Shown here: positions 26,694-34,492 of the stretch, piece by piece
Position numbering within the stretch: the first letter of the stretch is position 1
How the letters are laid out: each line of letters begins with the position of its first letter
Assembly: GCA_045863055.1 (NCBI GenBank)
Contig: BTUW01000011.1
Location: 56,385-120,384, forward strand
Direction of reading: 5' to 3'
Source: UTCHB3 sp008363265
GTDB taxonomy: Bacteria > Bacteroidota > Ignavibacteria > Ignavibacteriales > Ignavibacteriaceae
Length of the DNA: 64,000 bases
The notes under the pieces: generated by a model
What the model was told of the DNA's origin: nothing
What the model saw: the letters and a program-made list of their open reading frames with translations, nothing else
Database searches by the model: none
Made by a program: the position numbers and the translations under genes

Positions 26694-27402
26694 ATCTTTT
26701 CATCTCCTCAATAGTGATCTTACCTTCATACCAGGCCTTGCCAATTACCACACCCCAAGCATCAATTTTCCGAAGTGCCGCAAGATCCTCAACGCCTTTT
26801 ACCCCACCCGAGGCGATGAATTTCGCGTCGGGGAATTCGCGTTGCAAACGGTCATATAAACCAGTGTTAACACCTTTCAGCGTGCCGTCAAGTGAGATGT
26901 CTGTCACGAGGAAGGTTTCAACATCAAGCCCGAGACAATATTTTATATGATCGGCAACCGCTATAGCCGATGTCCCCTGCCAGCCGTCTGTGGCTATCAT
27001 GCCCTCCCTGACATCGGATGCGGAGATGATCTTATTCGCTCCAAACCGAGAGACGATCTTCTCAAATTCCGCACGGCTCTTAACCGAAATAGAACCGGCA
27101 ATTATCTGATCCGCCCCCGCATCAATGAACGCTTCCGCGTCAGAGACCGAACGGATTCCGCCACCCGTCTGGATCGCGACCTGAAACTGCGACTTTATCT
27201 CTTTTATCGTCTCTGTCGCCATTGGTTTTCCGGCCTTGGCACCAGAAAGATCAACAATGTGCAACCTGTTGAATCCTGCACTAAAGAACGATTCAGCCAC
27301 TTTCACGGGCGAGTCACCGTACACCACGGAGGTATCAAACATTCCTTCAGTTAACCTGACCACCTTCCCTTCATAAACGTCAATCGCGGGGATCACATTC
27401 AC
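26683..27402 (-). CDS. hisA: ProFAR isomerase HisA
   Basis: Phosphoribosylformimino-5-aminoimidazole carboxamide ribotide isomerase, 239 residues, a (beta/alpha)8 barrel related to HisF. Catalytic Asp8 is in IPAIDVYEGKVVRL, and the second Asp lies in SASDVREGM. Phosphate loops are GGGIRSVSDA and SGGVKGVEDL. It overlaps hisH by 4 bp and hisF by 11 bp, so all three are coupled. Confidence 0.96.
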   Translation of the reverse strand: MNVIPAIDVYEGKVVRLTEGMFDTSVVYGDSPVKVAESFFSAGFNRLHIVDLSGAKAGKPMATETIKEIKSQFQVAIQTGGGIRSVSDAEAFIDAGADQIIAGSISVKSRAEFEKIVSRFGANKIISASDVREGMIATDGWQGTSAIAVADHIKYCLGLDVETFLVTDISLDGTLKGVNTGLYDRLQREFPDAKFIASGGVKGVEDLAALRKIDAWGVVIGKAWYEGKITIEEMKRYAG

Positions 27403-27995
27403 GCGGCACCTCCTTTCTCAATGAAATTTTTCAACAACCGAAGCCCCTGATCCGATGATTTTTCCGGGTGGAACTGCACGCCCCACATGTTCCCTTTTCT
27501 TAGCGCGGCTGTGTAGGTTCCCGAATTATCCGATTTGGCGATTGTCTCTGTAATCACGGGCAGTTTAAATGAGTGGGCGAAGTAGAAATAACTCCCCGGT
27601 TCTATTCCGTCAAAAATGGGGTCAGACACAGTCACCTCCACTCTGTTCCAGCCCATCAGCGGAACCTTGGAGACGGTTTTATCAAAAGAGGTGCAGCTCC
27701 CTTTCACTATTCCCAGGCACTCAGTTTCACCTTCTTCTGATGATTCTGCCAGTAACTGCATCCCGAGACAGATGCCGAGGAACGGTTTTCCGGTCGTTTT
27801 GATGAACTCCGTCAATCCCCGGGCCCGCAGATTGTCCATTGCTGCCCGTGCCGATCCCACCCCGGGGAGGATGATACTGTCACATCTCTCCAGTTCTTCA
27901 ACAGATGAAGATATGATAAGGTCAACCCCAAGTTTTTCGAGGGCGTACGATACCGAAGCGGTGTTTCCGGCGCCGTAATCTATTATACCTGTCAC
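27399..27995 (-). CDS. hisH: Imidazole glycerol phosphate synthase glutaminase subunit HisH
   Basis: The class I glutamine amidotransferase partner of HisF, 198 residues. The nucleophile elbow is GICLGMQLL (Cys76) and the His-Glu pair is in VQFHPEKSSDQG. The oxyanion region is ILPGVGSA. It overlaps both neighbours by 4 bp. With HisF it converts PRFAR and glutamine to IGP, AICAR and glutamate. Confidence 0.96.
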   Translation of the reverse strand: MTGIIDYGAGNTASVSYALEKLGVDLIISSSVEELERCDSIILPGVGSARAAMDNLRARGLTEFIKTTGKPFLGICLGMQLLAESSEEGETECLGIVKGSCTSFDKTVSKVPLMGWNRVEVTVSDPIFDGIEPGSYFYFAHSFKLPVITETIAKSDNSGTYTAALRKGNMWGVQFHPEKSSDQGLRLLKNFIEKGGAA

Positions 27996-29641
27996 AGTAC
28001 CCCCTTGGTTGAGGGAAGGAAATTCCGGGTTCTCTCGTCTAACCGTGCAGCCTCGTTCAGGGCCTTGGCAAAAGCCTTGAAGATCGCTTCGATCTTGTGG
28101 TGGTCGTTCTTCCCCTTGGCTCTTACCACAATATTGGCTTTCATACCGGCTGCCAAGCCATTGAAGAACTCTTCAACCAGTTCAACCGGAAGGTCACCCA
28201 CACTTTCCCGGCTGAACCTGGCCTTGAACTTCACGCGGATCCTCCCTCCGAGATCGAGGGAGCAGATCGCCTCCGCGTCATCCATCGGGAGAAAAAATCC
28301 ATACCGCTGAATGCCCGCTTTATTTCCGAGTGCTTTCAGGATTGCCTCACCCAGCGCGATCCCTGTATCTTCCACCGTGTGGTGCTCATCAACATGAAGG
28401 TCGCCGAGTACATTTATCCGCAAGCTCATGTTGCCGTGCCTTGCCACCTGTTCGAGCATGTGATCGAAGAAACCGATACCCGTGGATATTTCGGTGGTAC
28501 CGGGTTCATCGAGAAGCACCTCCACCCGTATCCGGGTTTCCTTTGTGACCCTGAAGATGGAACCCCTTCTGCCGGCTTTATCCCCGGTTTCGAGGAGAGG
28601 ACCCACCTCAACACCGAGTGCCTCGAACAGAGCTGCAATTTCGGAAGTGGTGCCTATCGATACGCGCACGCATCCTTCAAGCATGGGTTGATCCGACCTG
28701 TCGCGGATGATAACCCCTTTTTCAGCAAGCGAGGAGCAAAGCCCCTTCGGATCGCTCACCTTTATCAGCAGGAAGTTGGCATCGGAAGGGTAAACCTTCT
28801 CCACGAAGGGGAGAGCGGAGAGAACAGCAGCTGATTTCTCCCTCAGATCAGTAACCGTTGTCAGTCTCTTCCGGATGATCTCATACTGCCCGAGTGCCTC
28901 GAGAGCTTTCTGCTCCGTAAGCTTGTTGATCGAGTAGGGGGCTTTGATCCTGAAGAGCCATTCCACCAGTCCGGCTGAGCCCGCGAGCCAGCCGATGCGC
29001 GCTCCCGCGAGTCCGAACGCCTTTGAAAAGGTCCGGATCACGCACAGATTCGGGTATTCCACCGCTTCGCGCAGAAACCCCTCCGAACCGCTGAAGTCGA
29101 TATATGCTTCATCAACCACAACCAGCCCTGAAAAACCTTTCACCACCCTCAGCACCTCCTCCTTCACCAGCAGGTTCCCTGTCGGGTTGTTCGGAGAGCA
29201 GAGGAATATCAATTTGGTTTCAGGAGTCACCGCCGCGAGGAGTTTTTCCGCGTTCAGTTGAAAAGTTCCTGCCTCGAGAAGAACGGTGTTTAGTTTTATG
29301 TTATGGATGTCGCAGACGGTTTTGTACATTCCGTAGGTCGGTCCCGCGGTAAGTGCCTCGCTTTTACCCGGATCGCAGATAAGTTTTACGATCAGATCGA
29401 TCAATTCATCGCTCCCAACACCGAAGAAGAGGTTTTCGGCCGGAATACCCGTCTTTTCAGCAAGTTTTAGGCGCAGCCCCGTCTGCCCGGGATCGGGGTA
29501 GCGTTCGAGACCTTCTTCTGAGGAGATCAGCGGATTCTCGTTCGCGTCGAGGAAGATGTAGCCGTTGCCCTTATAAATATCCCGGGCGGAGCGGTACGGT
29601 TTCAGATTCCTGAGGTGTTCCCTCACAAGATTCGTAATCAT
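27992..29641 (-). CDS. hisCB: Fused histidinol-phosphate aminotransferase (HisC) and IGP dehydratase (HisB)
   Basis: A single 549-residue reading frame holds two enzymes of histidine synthesis. The N-terminal part (about 1-350) is a HisC PLP enzyme: LDANENP, NNPTGN (151-156), DEAY (177-180) and the PLP lysine K207 in TFSKAFGLAGARIGW. After a short linker, residues about 365-549 are a complete HisB dehydratase with GIGFFDHMLEQ, DEHHTVEDTGIALG and KGKNDHHKIEAIFKAF metal-site motifs. IGP is dehydrated by the HisB half and the resulting keto product is transaminated by the HisC half, consecutive steps. Both halves look intact. The E. coli-type phosphatase domain is absent. The sequence is uninterrupted, so this is not an assembly join of two frames. 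Confidence 0.93.
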   Translation of the reverse strand: MITNLVREHLRNLKPYRSARDIYKGNGYIFLDANENPLISSEEGLERYPDPGQTGLRLKLAEKTGIPAENLFFGVGSDELIDLIVKLICDPGKSEALTAGPTYGMYKTVCDIHNIKLNTVLLEAGTFQLNAEKLLAAVTPETKLIFLCSPNNPTGNLLVKEEVLRVVKGFSGLVVVDEAYIDFSGSEGFLREAVEYPNLCVIRTFSKAFGLAGARIGWLAGSAGLVEWLFRIKAPYSINKLTEQKALEALGQYEIIRKRLTTVTDLREKSAAVLSALPFVEKVYPSDANFLLIKVSDPKGLCSSLAEKGVIIRDRSDQPMLEGCVRVSIGTTSEIAALFEALGVEVGPLLETGDKAGRRGSIFRVTKETRIRVEVLLDEPGTTEISTGIGFFDHMLEQVARHGNMSLRINVLGDLHVDEHHTVEDTGIALGEAILKALGNKAGIQRYGFFLPMDDAEAICSLDLGGRIRVKFKARFSRESVGDLPVELVEEFFNGLAAGMKANIVVRAKGKNDHHKIEAIFKAFAKALNEAARLDERTRNFLPSTKGVL

Positions 29642-30921
29642 TTCTCAAGTCTCCTTGTTACAGCAAGGGCGTGGGCATCAAGCCCCTCGATCCCGGCAAG
29701 GGTTGTGACTGTCTCAGCGAGCGACTCAAGTCCCTCCCGGCTAAGAGTCTGGAAAGTCACGGTTTTCATGAACGATTCAACCGTGACACCTCCTGTACTC
29801 CTCGCGTACCCCGAGGTGGGGAGTGAGTGATTCGTCCCCGATGCGTAATCTCCCGCGCTTTCGGGCGACCATGACCCCAGAAAAACTGAGCCTGCGTTTG
29901 TTATTTTGTCCTTCCATGCAGAGGGATCCTCGACATTAACGATCAGGTGTTCGGGGGCGTATCGGTTCGAGATATCAAATGCTCCTTCAATGTTGTTAAC
30001 CAAAATTGCCCGGCTCCACTGGAGACTTTTCTCAATAAAGTTTTTTCGGGGGAGAGTCTCAATCATTTTTTCAATTTCCACGGAAACCGCGTCGATCAAT
30101 TCTTCCGAGTCGGTCACGAGTATCACCTGGGAATCAGCCCCATGCTCGGACTGTGAGAGAAGGTCGGCCGCAACGAAGGCGGGAGATGCTGAACTTTCAG
30201 CGATCACCAGCACTTCGCTCGGTCCCGCCGGCATGTCGATCGAGCAACCTGTTCCCTGGGACGCGACCACCATCTTGGCCGCGGTGACAAACTGATTACC
30301 GGGTCCGAATATCTTGTCAACCCGCGCGACACCCTCAACCCCATAGGCAAGCAATCCAATCGCCTGGGCTCCGCCGATGGCATATATTTCATTGATCCGG
30401 CAGAGTGATGCCGCGTAAAGAACTGCAGGGTGCACTTTTTCAGATGCGGGAGTGGCAAGTACAACCCTTTTACAGCCGGCGATCATCGCGGGAACACCGA
30501 GCATTAAAACTGTCGATGGCAGAATGGCCGTTCCGCCCGGTATGTACAGCCCAACGCTATCTATGGGCAGCCACCGCCTTTCGCACACCACACCGGGGAT
30601 GGTTTCATTCGAAAAATCATAAGGCATCTGCAGGCGGTGGAAGTCAAATATGTTGTCATAAGCGGCCTGAATGGCGGCTTTTTCTTTTTCGGAAAGGAGG
30701 TTCTCTGCCTCCGCGATCTCTTCTTCGGTTACGCGGATCGAATCCCTTTTGAAGTTGTCATACCGTACCGCGAACTCAAGTAGTGCCTCGATGCCTCTCA
30801 GTTTTATGTTACGGAGTATCGAGCCCGCCACTTCGAGGGTTGTTGCATTGTCGATCGCGGGGCGTTTAGTGATCTCTTCGAGTAGATCGGCGTCAAGTTT
30901 TCTTGCATCAATTAACTTCAT
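29638..30921 (-). CDS. hisD: Histidinol dehydrogenase
   Basis: Zinc- and NAD-dependent enzyme for the last two oxidations, histidinol to histidine, 427 residues. Motifs include GPGNQFVTAAK, DMPAGPSEVLVIAE, the metal/catalytic QSEHGADSQ and the C-terminal EHL and GTNHSLPTSGYAR segments. It overlaps hisCB by 4 bp and follows hisG by 6 bp. Confidence 0.97.
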   Translation of the reverse strand: MKLIDARKLDADLLEEITKRPAIDNATTLEVAGSILRNIKLRGIEALLEFAVRYDNFKRDSIRVTEEEIAEAENLLSEKEKAAIQAAYDNIFDFHRLQMPYDFSNETIPGVVCERRWLPIDSVGLYIPGGTAILPSTVLMLGVPAMIAGCKRVVLATPASEKVHPAVLYAASLCRINEIYAIGGAQAIGLLAYGVEGVARVDKIFGPGNQFVTAAKMVVASQGTGCSIDMPAGPSEVLVIAESSASPAFVAADLLSQSEHGADSQVILVTDSEELIDAVSVEIEKMIETLPRKNFIEKSLQWSRAILVNNIEGAFDISNRYAPEHLIVNVEDPSAWKDKITNAGSVFLGSWSPESAGDYASGTNHSLPTSGYARSTGGVTVESFMKTVTFQTLSREGLESLAETVTTLAGIEGLDAHALAVTRRLEK

Positions 30922-30927
30922 ATCACC

Positions 30928-31803
30928 TCAGGGTATCATGTTTTCAATTGGAAGAACGAGGATGCCCGATGCCCCGGCAGAGCGGAGAGGCTGCAGCACG
31001 CTCCAGATATAGCCGGCGGGCACAACAGCGTGTACCGCGACGGTTGATTCATCAAAAAGGGGAAGAATTGTCGGGCTCTTCGATGCCGGGATCATCTTTA
31101 TCACTGCCTCAAGTGATGCTTTCGGCACATTCATCATCAGGTATTTGGAACTTGAGGCCGACAGTACCGAGCGGATCCTGACCAGAAGATCAGCCACCAA
31201 TGCCGTCTTGATATTGTTGTCCTTCAGTTTCGGTGAGGCTATCAGGGCGGCTTCCGACTCGAACACAGTAAAGCTCTTTTTCAGCTTGTTCAGCTTCAGG
31301 GTGTTGCCCGTTGAGACTATGTCACAGATCGCATCTGCTATTCCGAGCGCGGGAGCTATCTCAACCGAGCCGGATATCTCGATCACTTTGGCCTTAACGC
31401 CATTCTGATCAAGGTACCTGCCCAGGATGTTGGGGTAAGTGGTGGCTATCCTCTTTCCTTCCAGCTGCGTCACGTCACTGAAATCGCTTGATTCAGGGTA
31501 GGCTATCATTATCCTGCAGCTTCCGAAACCAAGCTTCTCTTTCAGTTCTGTGTTGTACGACTTTTCAGCGATCACATTCTCACCAACGATGCCAAGGTCG
31601 GCCACGCCGTCCTGAACATATTCAGGGATGTCATCATCACGGAGAAAGAGGATATCCGCGGGGAAATTGTTTGCTGATATATATAGACGGTCTGTGTAAT
31701 TCTCTATACCAAGACCGCACGTTTTCAGTAGGGCCATCGACCTTTCGGTCAGCCTCCCCTTCTTCTGTACTGCAATTTTAAGGTTACCGTTACCGGGAAA
31801 CAT
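30928..31803 (-). CDS. hisG: ATP phosphoribosyltransferase, long form
   Basis: First and committed enzyme of histidine biosynthesis; joins PRPP to ATP. At 291 residues it is the long HisG, with a catalytic part (NLKIAVQKKGRL at the N-terminus, DLGIVGENV, and the PRPP loop AICDIVSTGNTL) and a C-terminal regulatory ACT-like domain (KYLMMNVPKASLEAVIKMI). Such forms do not need HisZ and are feedback-inhibited by histidine. The start follows AAAGGAATCTG. Expression is probably controlled by the attenuator directly upstream. Confidence 0.96.
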   Translation of the reverse strand: MFPGNGNLKIAVQKKGRLTERSMALLKTCGLGIENYTDRLYISANNFPADILFLRDDDIPEYVQDGVADLGIVGENVIAEKSYNTELKEKLGFGSCRIMIAYPESSDFSDVTQLEGKRIATTYPNILGRYLDQNGVKAKVIEISGSVEIAPALGIADAICDIVSTGNTLKLNKLKKSFTVFESEAALIASPKLKDNNIKTALVADLLVRIRSVLSASSSKYLMMNVPKASLEAVIKMIPASKSPTILPLFDESTVAVHAVVPAGYIWSVLQPLRSAGASGILVLPIENMIP

Positions 31804-31819
31804 TCAGATTCCTTTAAAA

Positions 31820-31848
31820 TAAAAAAGCCCCGACACGCGCCGGGGCTC
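31820..31848 (-). terminator. Attenuator terminator of the his operon
   Basis: On the minus strand a 7-bp stem (AGCCCCG, 31847-31841, with CGGGGCT, 31832-31826; 8-nt loop) is followed by six T residues. It stands 17-24 nt before the hisG start codon and after the His-rich leader ORF, so it must be read through for his expression. Position and shape match a transcription attenuator. Confidence 0.85.
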
Positions 31849-31872
31849 TTTAGTTAGCTAAAACAACATAGA

Positions 31873-31941
31873 TCACCGCCGACACGTACCGTGTTTGTAA
31901 TGATAGTGGTGATGAATGTTGGTTGAGTTATAAAATATCAT
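31873..31941 (-). CDS. Histidine-rich leader peptide (hisL-like)
   Basis: A 22-codon ORF that begins ATG at 31941 and ends TGA at 31873. Its core encodes HHHYHYKH, five histidine codons in eight, in the region preceding the terminator hairpin. No ordinary gene explains the sequence. In the known attenuation mechanism, ribosome stalling at these codons when charged tRNA-His is scarce prevents terminator formation. The evidence is the codon run, its position and the adjacent terminator. It is not homologous in sequence to any leader I recognise. Confidence 0.85.
   Translation of the reverse strand: MIFYNSTNIHHHYHYKHGTCRR
31882..31894 (-). promoter_or_regulatory. Leader pause hairpin / antiterminator segment
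   Basis: ACACG-GTA-CGTGT forms a 5-bp hairpin overlapping the last histidine codon. The string CGTGTCGG occurs both here (minus strand 31886-31879) and in the terminator loop and 3' arm, so the ACACG arm could pair with either copy. That offers mutually exclusive structures, the requirement for attenuation. Folding has not been computed. Confidence 0.5.
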
Positions 31942-31947
31942 GGTGCT

Positions 31948-31976
31948 AAAATATCGATTTCGCAAATATCTGTCAA
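31948..31976 (-). promoter_or_regulatory. Candidate his operon promoter
   Basis: TTGACA (31976-31971), 17 bp, then TATTTT (31953-31948) on the minus strand. Read as a Bacteroidota promoter it is TTG-N20-TATTTTAG, close to TTTG-N19-21-TAnnTTTG. Transcription would begin at or next to the leader peptide's ATG, so the leader may be translated from a nearly leaderless mRNA. Confidence 0.55.
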
Positions 31977-32091
31977 GGGATTTTTAAATAGTGCAAAGAT
32001 TTTTCACCCTTTCAACTTGGCTGCAATAAAGAACCAATGAACAACCATAAATGTTATTCATTTATACTTCAATCATAAAGAGAGAAAACGA

Positions 32092-32379
32092 ATGAATTGC
32101 CCCGTATGTAAAGATGTAAAACTTGTAGTTTCCGACAGACAAGGTGTCGAGATCGATTATTGCCCTGAATGCCGCGGTGTGTGGCTCGACCGCGGAGAGC
32201 TTGACAAGATAATCGAAAGATCAGGTCAGCCCTATTCTTCACCACAAAGAGATGACTACCGCAAAAAAGACGATTACCGCGACCGTGACGACTATCGCGA
32301 AAAACAGTACGGCAGCGATGATCACTACTACAAAAAGAAGAAAAAAGGCGGCTTTTTAGACGATATATTCGATTTTTAA
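32092..32379 (+). CDS. Zinc-ribbon protein, TFIIB-type zinc finger domain
   Basis: A 95-residue protein with one zf-TFIIB-like ribbon (CPVC at residues 3-6 and CPECRGVWLDRGELDKI near 25-40). The remainder is a repetitive charged linker (DDYRKKDDYRDRDDYREK) and a basic KKKKKGG tail ending in FLDDIFDF. The family is widespread and of unknown function. It is transcribed divergently from hisG, about 150 bp away, after an AAGAGAG ribosome site. Confidence 0.85.
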   Translation: MNCPVCKDVKLVVSDRQGVEIDYCPECRGVWLDRGELDKIIERSGQPYSSPQRDDYRKKDDYRDRDDYREKQYGSDDHYYKKKKKGGFLDDIFDF

Positions 32380-32391
32380 GGATGAGGGTTG

Positions 32392-32438
32392 AAGGCTGAA
32401 GGCTGAATTTCAGCCATCATCCCTCAGCCTTCAGCCTT
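32392..32438. repeat. Perfect 15-bp inverted repeat of GGCTGAA heptamers
   Basis: AAGGCTGAAGGCTGA (32392-32406) and its exact inverse (32424-32438) flank a 17-nt loop, between two converging genes. The right arm encodes the last residues (KAEG) and stop codon of the methyltransferase-like gene. It may act as a bidirectional transcription barrier, but no T run follows. Confidence 0.75.
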
Positions 32439-33068
32439 AACAAACCTGCCTGATACCTTGGGAAAGATCCTCCCTACACTTTTCTGGTAGTTGAGGTATG
32501 TTTCGCCGTATTCCCCGACGAGTTTGCGCTCTTCAAAGATGGAGCCGATGTAGAAATACGCGGTTATTAAGATGACGAGGAATAGGTAGTCTACCTGCAT
32601 CTGCGGGCGAAGCGCGAGGAAGAGAATGCAAAAAAGATAAAGCGGATGCCGGCTGAAGCGGTAGGGGCCCTCTATCCTGAGGGGGGCGATCTCATCGAGA
32701 TCCTGCAGCGGCCGGTAGTTCCCTTTCATCGCCCGGAAAGGCTGTGCCATCCCCATGAACTCCCTGCCTGAAATATACCTGAAGACCCAACCCATCCCCA
32801 TAAAACAAAGGAATTGCAGCCCGGCGAACACCAGATCAACCGGTGTCGGGAGATCATAGATCGTATATCCGTTTTTGGGTGAAAGATCGTAGAAAATATA
32901 TAGGGTTACCAGGGATATAATATTATATGACAACCTGTACCAGGGCATAAAGCCGGGGAATGAAACAGCTGCAAGCCTTTTCAGCCATTTTGAGGCCGTG
33001 ATTGTGTGAATTACAGCGAACCCGGTGAAGTAAAGCGCGGTAAGCGCGAGGTCATAAAGCCAGCTCAT
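32424..33068 (-). CDS. Isoprenylcysteine carboxylmethyltransferase-like membrane protein
   Basis: A 214-residue integral membrane protein with five or six hydrophobic helices. The C-terminal motif RFSRHPLYLFCILFLAL, followed by FEERKLVGEYGETYLNYQKSVGRIFP, matches the ICMT/PEMT-like methyltransferase family, which use S-adenosylmethionine on lipid-like or membrane substrates. Its start overlaps the rpoN stop by 4 bp. The extreme C-terminus is encoded by the heptamer repeat. Confidence 0.8.
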   Translation of the reverse strand: MSWLYDLALTALYFTGFAVIHTITASKWLKRLAAVSFPGFMPWYRLSYNIISLVTLYIFYDLSPKNGYTIYDLPTPVDLVFAGLQFLCFMGMGWVFRYISGREFMGMAQPFRAMKGNYRPLQDLDEIAPLRIEGPYRFSRHPLYLFCILFLALRPQMQVDYLFLVILITAYFYIGSIFEERKLVGEYGETYLNYQKSVGRIFPKVSGRFVKAEG

Positions 33069-34492
33069 GCCTGTTTTCTGAAACGGGCAACAGGGACCTT
33101 CATGGCTTCACGATACTTTGTAACGGTACGTCTGGCGATCTGAAGACCGTCATTCTTTAGGAGTTCGGCGATCTTGTCGTCACTGAGTGGATTGCTTTTA
33201 TCCTCAGCCTCGATCAGGTTCTTTATCCTCTCCTTGATCTCTTTGTTGGAAATTTCCTCTCCTTCATCGTTCATGATGCCTTCTGAGAAGAAATACTTCA
33301 GTTCGTGAATACCCTGCCGGCTCTGAACAAATTTCCCGTTAACCACCCTGCTGATGGTCGAGATATCCATATTGATATCTGCCGCCACATCCTTGTAGCG
33401 TAGGGGCTTAAGCATCCCTTTCCTGAAGAAATCCTGCTGAAACTCCGCGATCGACTGCATCACCTTCAGCATGGTATCCCTTCTCTGTTCGATGCAGGCG
33501 AGAAACCAGCGGGCCGACTCAAACTTTTCCCGGAGAAACTTGTATGTCTGCTTTTCCCTTTCAGAGGTGTTCCGGTGCGCTTTGTTCTCGGCAAACATGT
33601 CGAGATATGTTTTTGAAAGCGTCACAGTGGGAAGAGAACGGTCGTTGAGCGTGATCCTGAACCCTCCGTCAACCTCCTCGAGAATGAAGTCAGGTGTGAT
33701 CTGGTTGAGCTCGTAGTTATCCACTTTTCCGAAGCCCGGCTTGGGATTCAGTTTTGTGATCAGCTGGATAACAGAGTGGAAGGTCTCCTCACTCAGGTCC
33801 ATCGACTCCCGGATCTTTGTGTAATGCTTCTTAAGAAAAGCTTCATAATGTTCATTCAGGAGCTTTTCCGCGAGGAATGAATAATACGGATCATACGACA
33901 TTGTGTGCAGCTGCGCCAGGAGACACTCGCGCAGGTCACGGGAGGCAATTCCCGGCGGATCGAGGGTCTGTATGGTTTTAAGCAGTGCTTCCGCCTCTTC
34001 ACGTGCTATTTTGATGTGCTGAAATGTCTCCAGATCGTCAAGTATTTCTTCAAGACTGCTTCCAAGGTAACCATCGGAATCGAGATTGCCGATTATCTCT
34101 TCACCCAGAATTGTAAGTTCTTCAGTGATCTCAAGAAGATAAAGCTGCTGGAGAAGATGTTCCGAGAATGTTTCGCGTGAGCGGGCGACGGGACGGAATG
34201 ATTCTTCACGGTGGTCTTTATATGAGGGGTCATCAAAGTATTCCTCATCGTTCATGTAGTCTTCTACGGTGAACTCTGTATCCTCTTCAAAAGTGCTGTC
34301 TTCGTCATAATTGTCATCCTCGTTCTCAACGGTACGAAGGTCCATCTCTTCTTCGAGCAGCGGATTGAGCTCGAGCTCCTCTTTTATCCTCTGTTCAAGG
34401 GCGAGATTGTTGAGTTGCAGCAGCTTCTGGTATTGTATCTGCTGGGGGGTAAGCTTCTGTGTCTGTGTTAATTTTTGCTGTATCGAGAGCAT
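33065..34492 (-). CDS. rpoN: RNA polymerase sigma-54 factor
   Basis: A 475-residue sigma-54. The N-terminal region I is Gln/Leu-rich (QKLTQTQKLTPQQIQYQKLL), the activator-interacting part; an acidic region II follows (about residues 50-90). The core-binding and DNA-binding domains end with the RpoN box ARRTVTKYRE (about residues 453-462), diagnostic for promoter -24 recognition. It is coupled to DUF3109 by a TGATG overlap. No sigma-54 activator is present in the window. Confidence 0.97.
   Translation of the reverse strand: MLSIQQKLTQTQKLTPQQIQYQKLLQLNNLALEQRIKEELELNPLLEEEMDLRTVENEDDNYDEDSTFEEDTEFTVEDYMNDEEYFDDPSYKDHREESFRPVARSRETFSEHLLQQLYLLEITEELTILGEEIIGNLDSDGYLGSSLEEILDDLETFQHIKIAREEAEALLKTIQTLDPPGIASRDLRECLLAQLHTMSYDPYYSFLAEKLLNEHYEAFLKKHYTKIRESMDLSEETFHSVIQLITKLNPKPGFGKVDNYELNQITPDFILEEVDGGFRITLNDRSLPTVTLSKTYLDMFAENKAHRNTSEREKQTYKFLREKFESARWFLACIEQRRDTMLKVMQSIAEFQQDFFRKGMLKPLRYKDVAADINMDISTISRVVNGKFVQSRQGIHELKYFFSEGIMNDEGEEISNKEIKERIKNLIEAEDKSNPLSDDKIAELLKNDGLQIARRTVTKYREAMKVPVARFRKQA

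Noticed and set aside
28097..28834. A 245-codon plus-strand frame opposite hisCB
   Set aside because: It is entirely antisense to a conserved enzyme frame and shows no domain.
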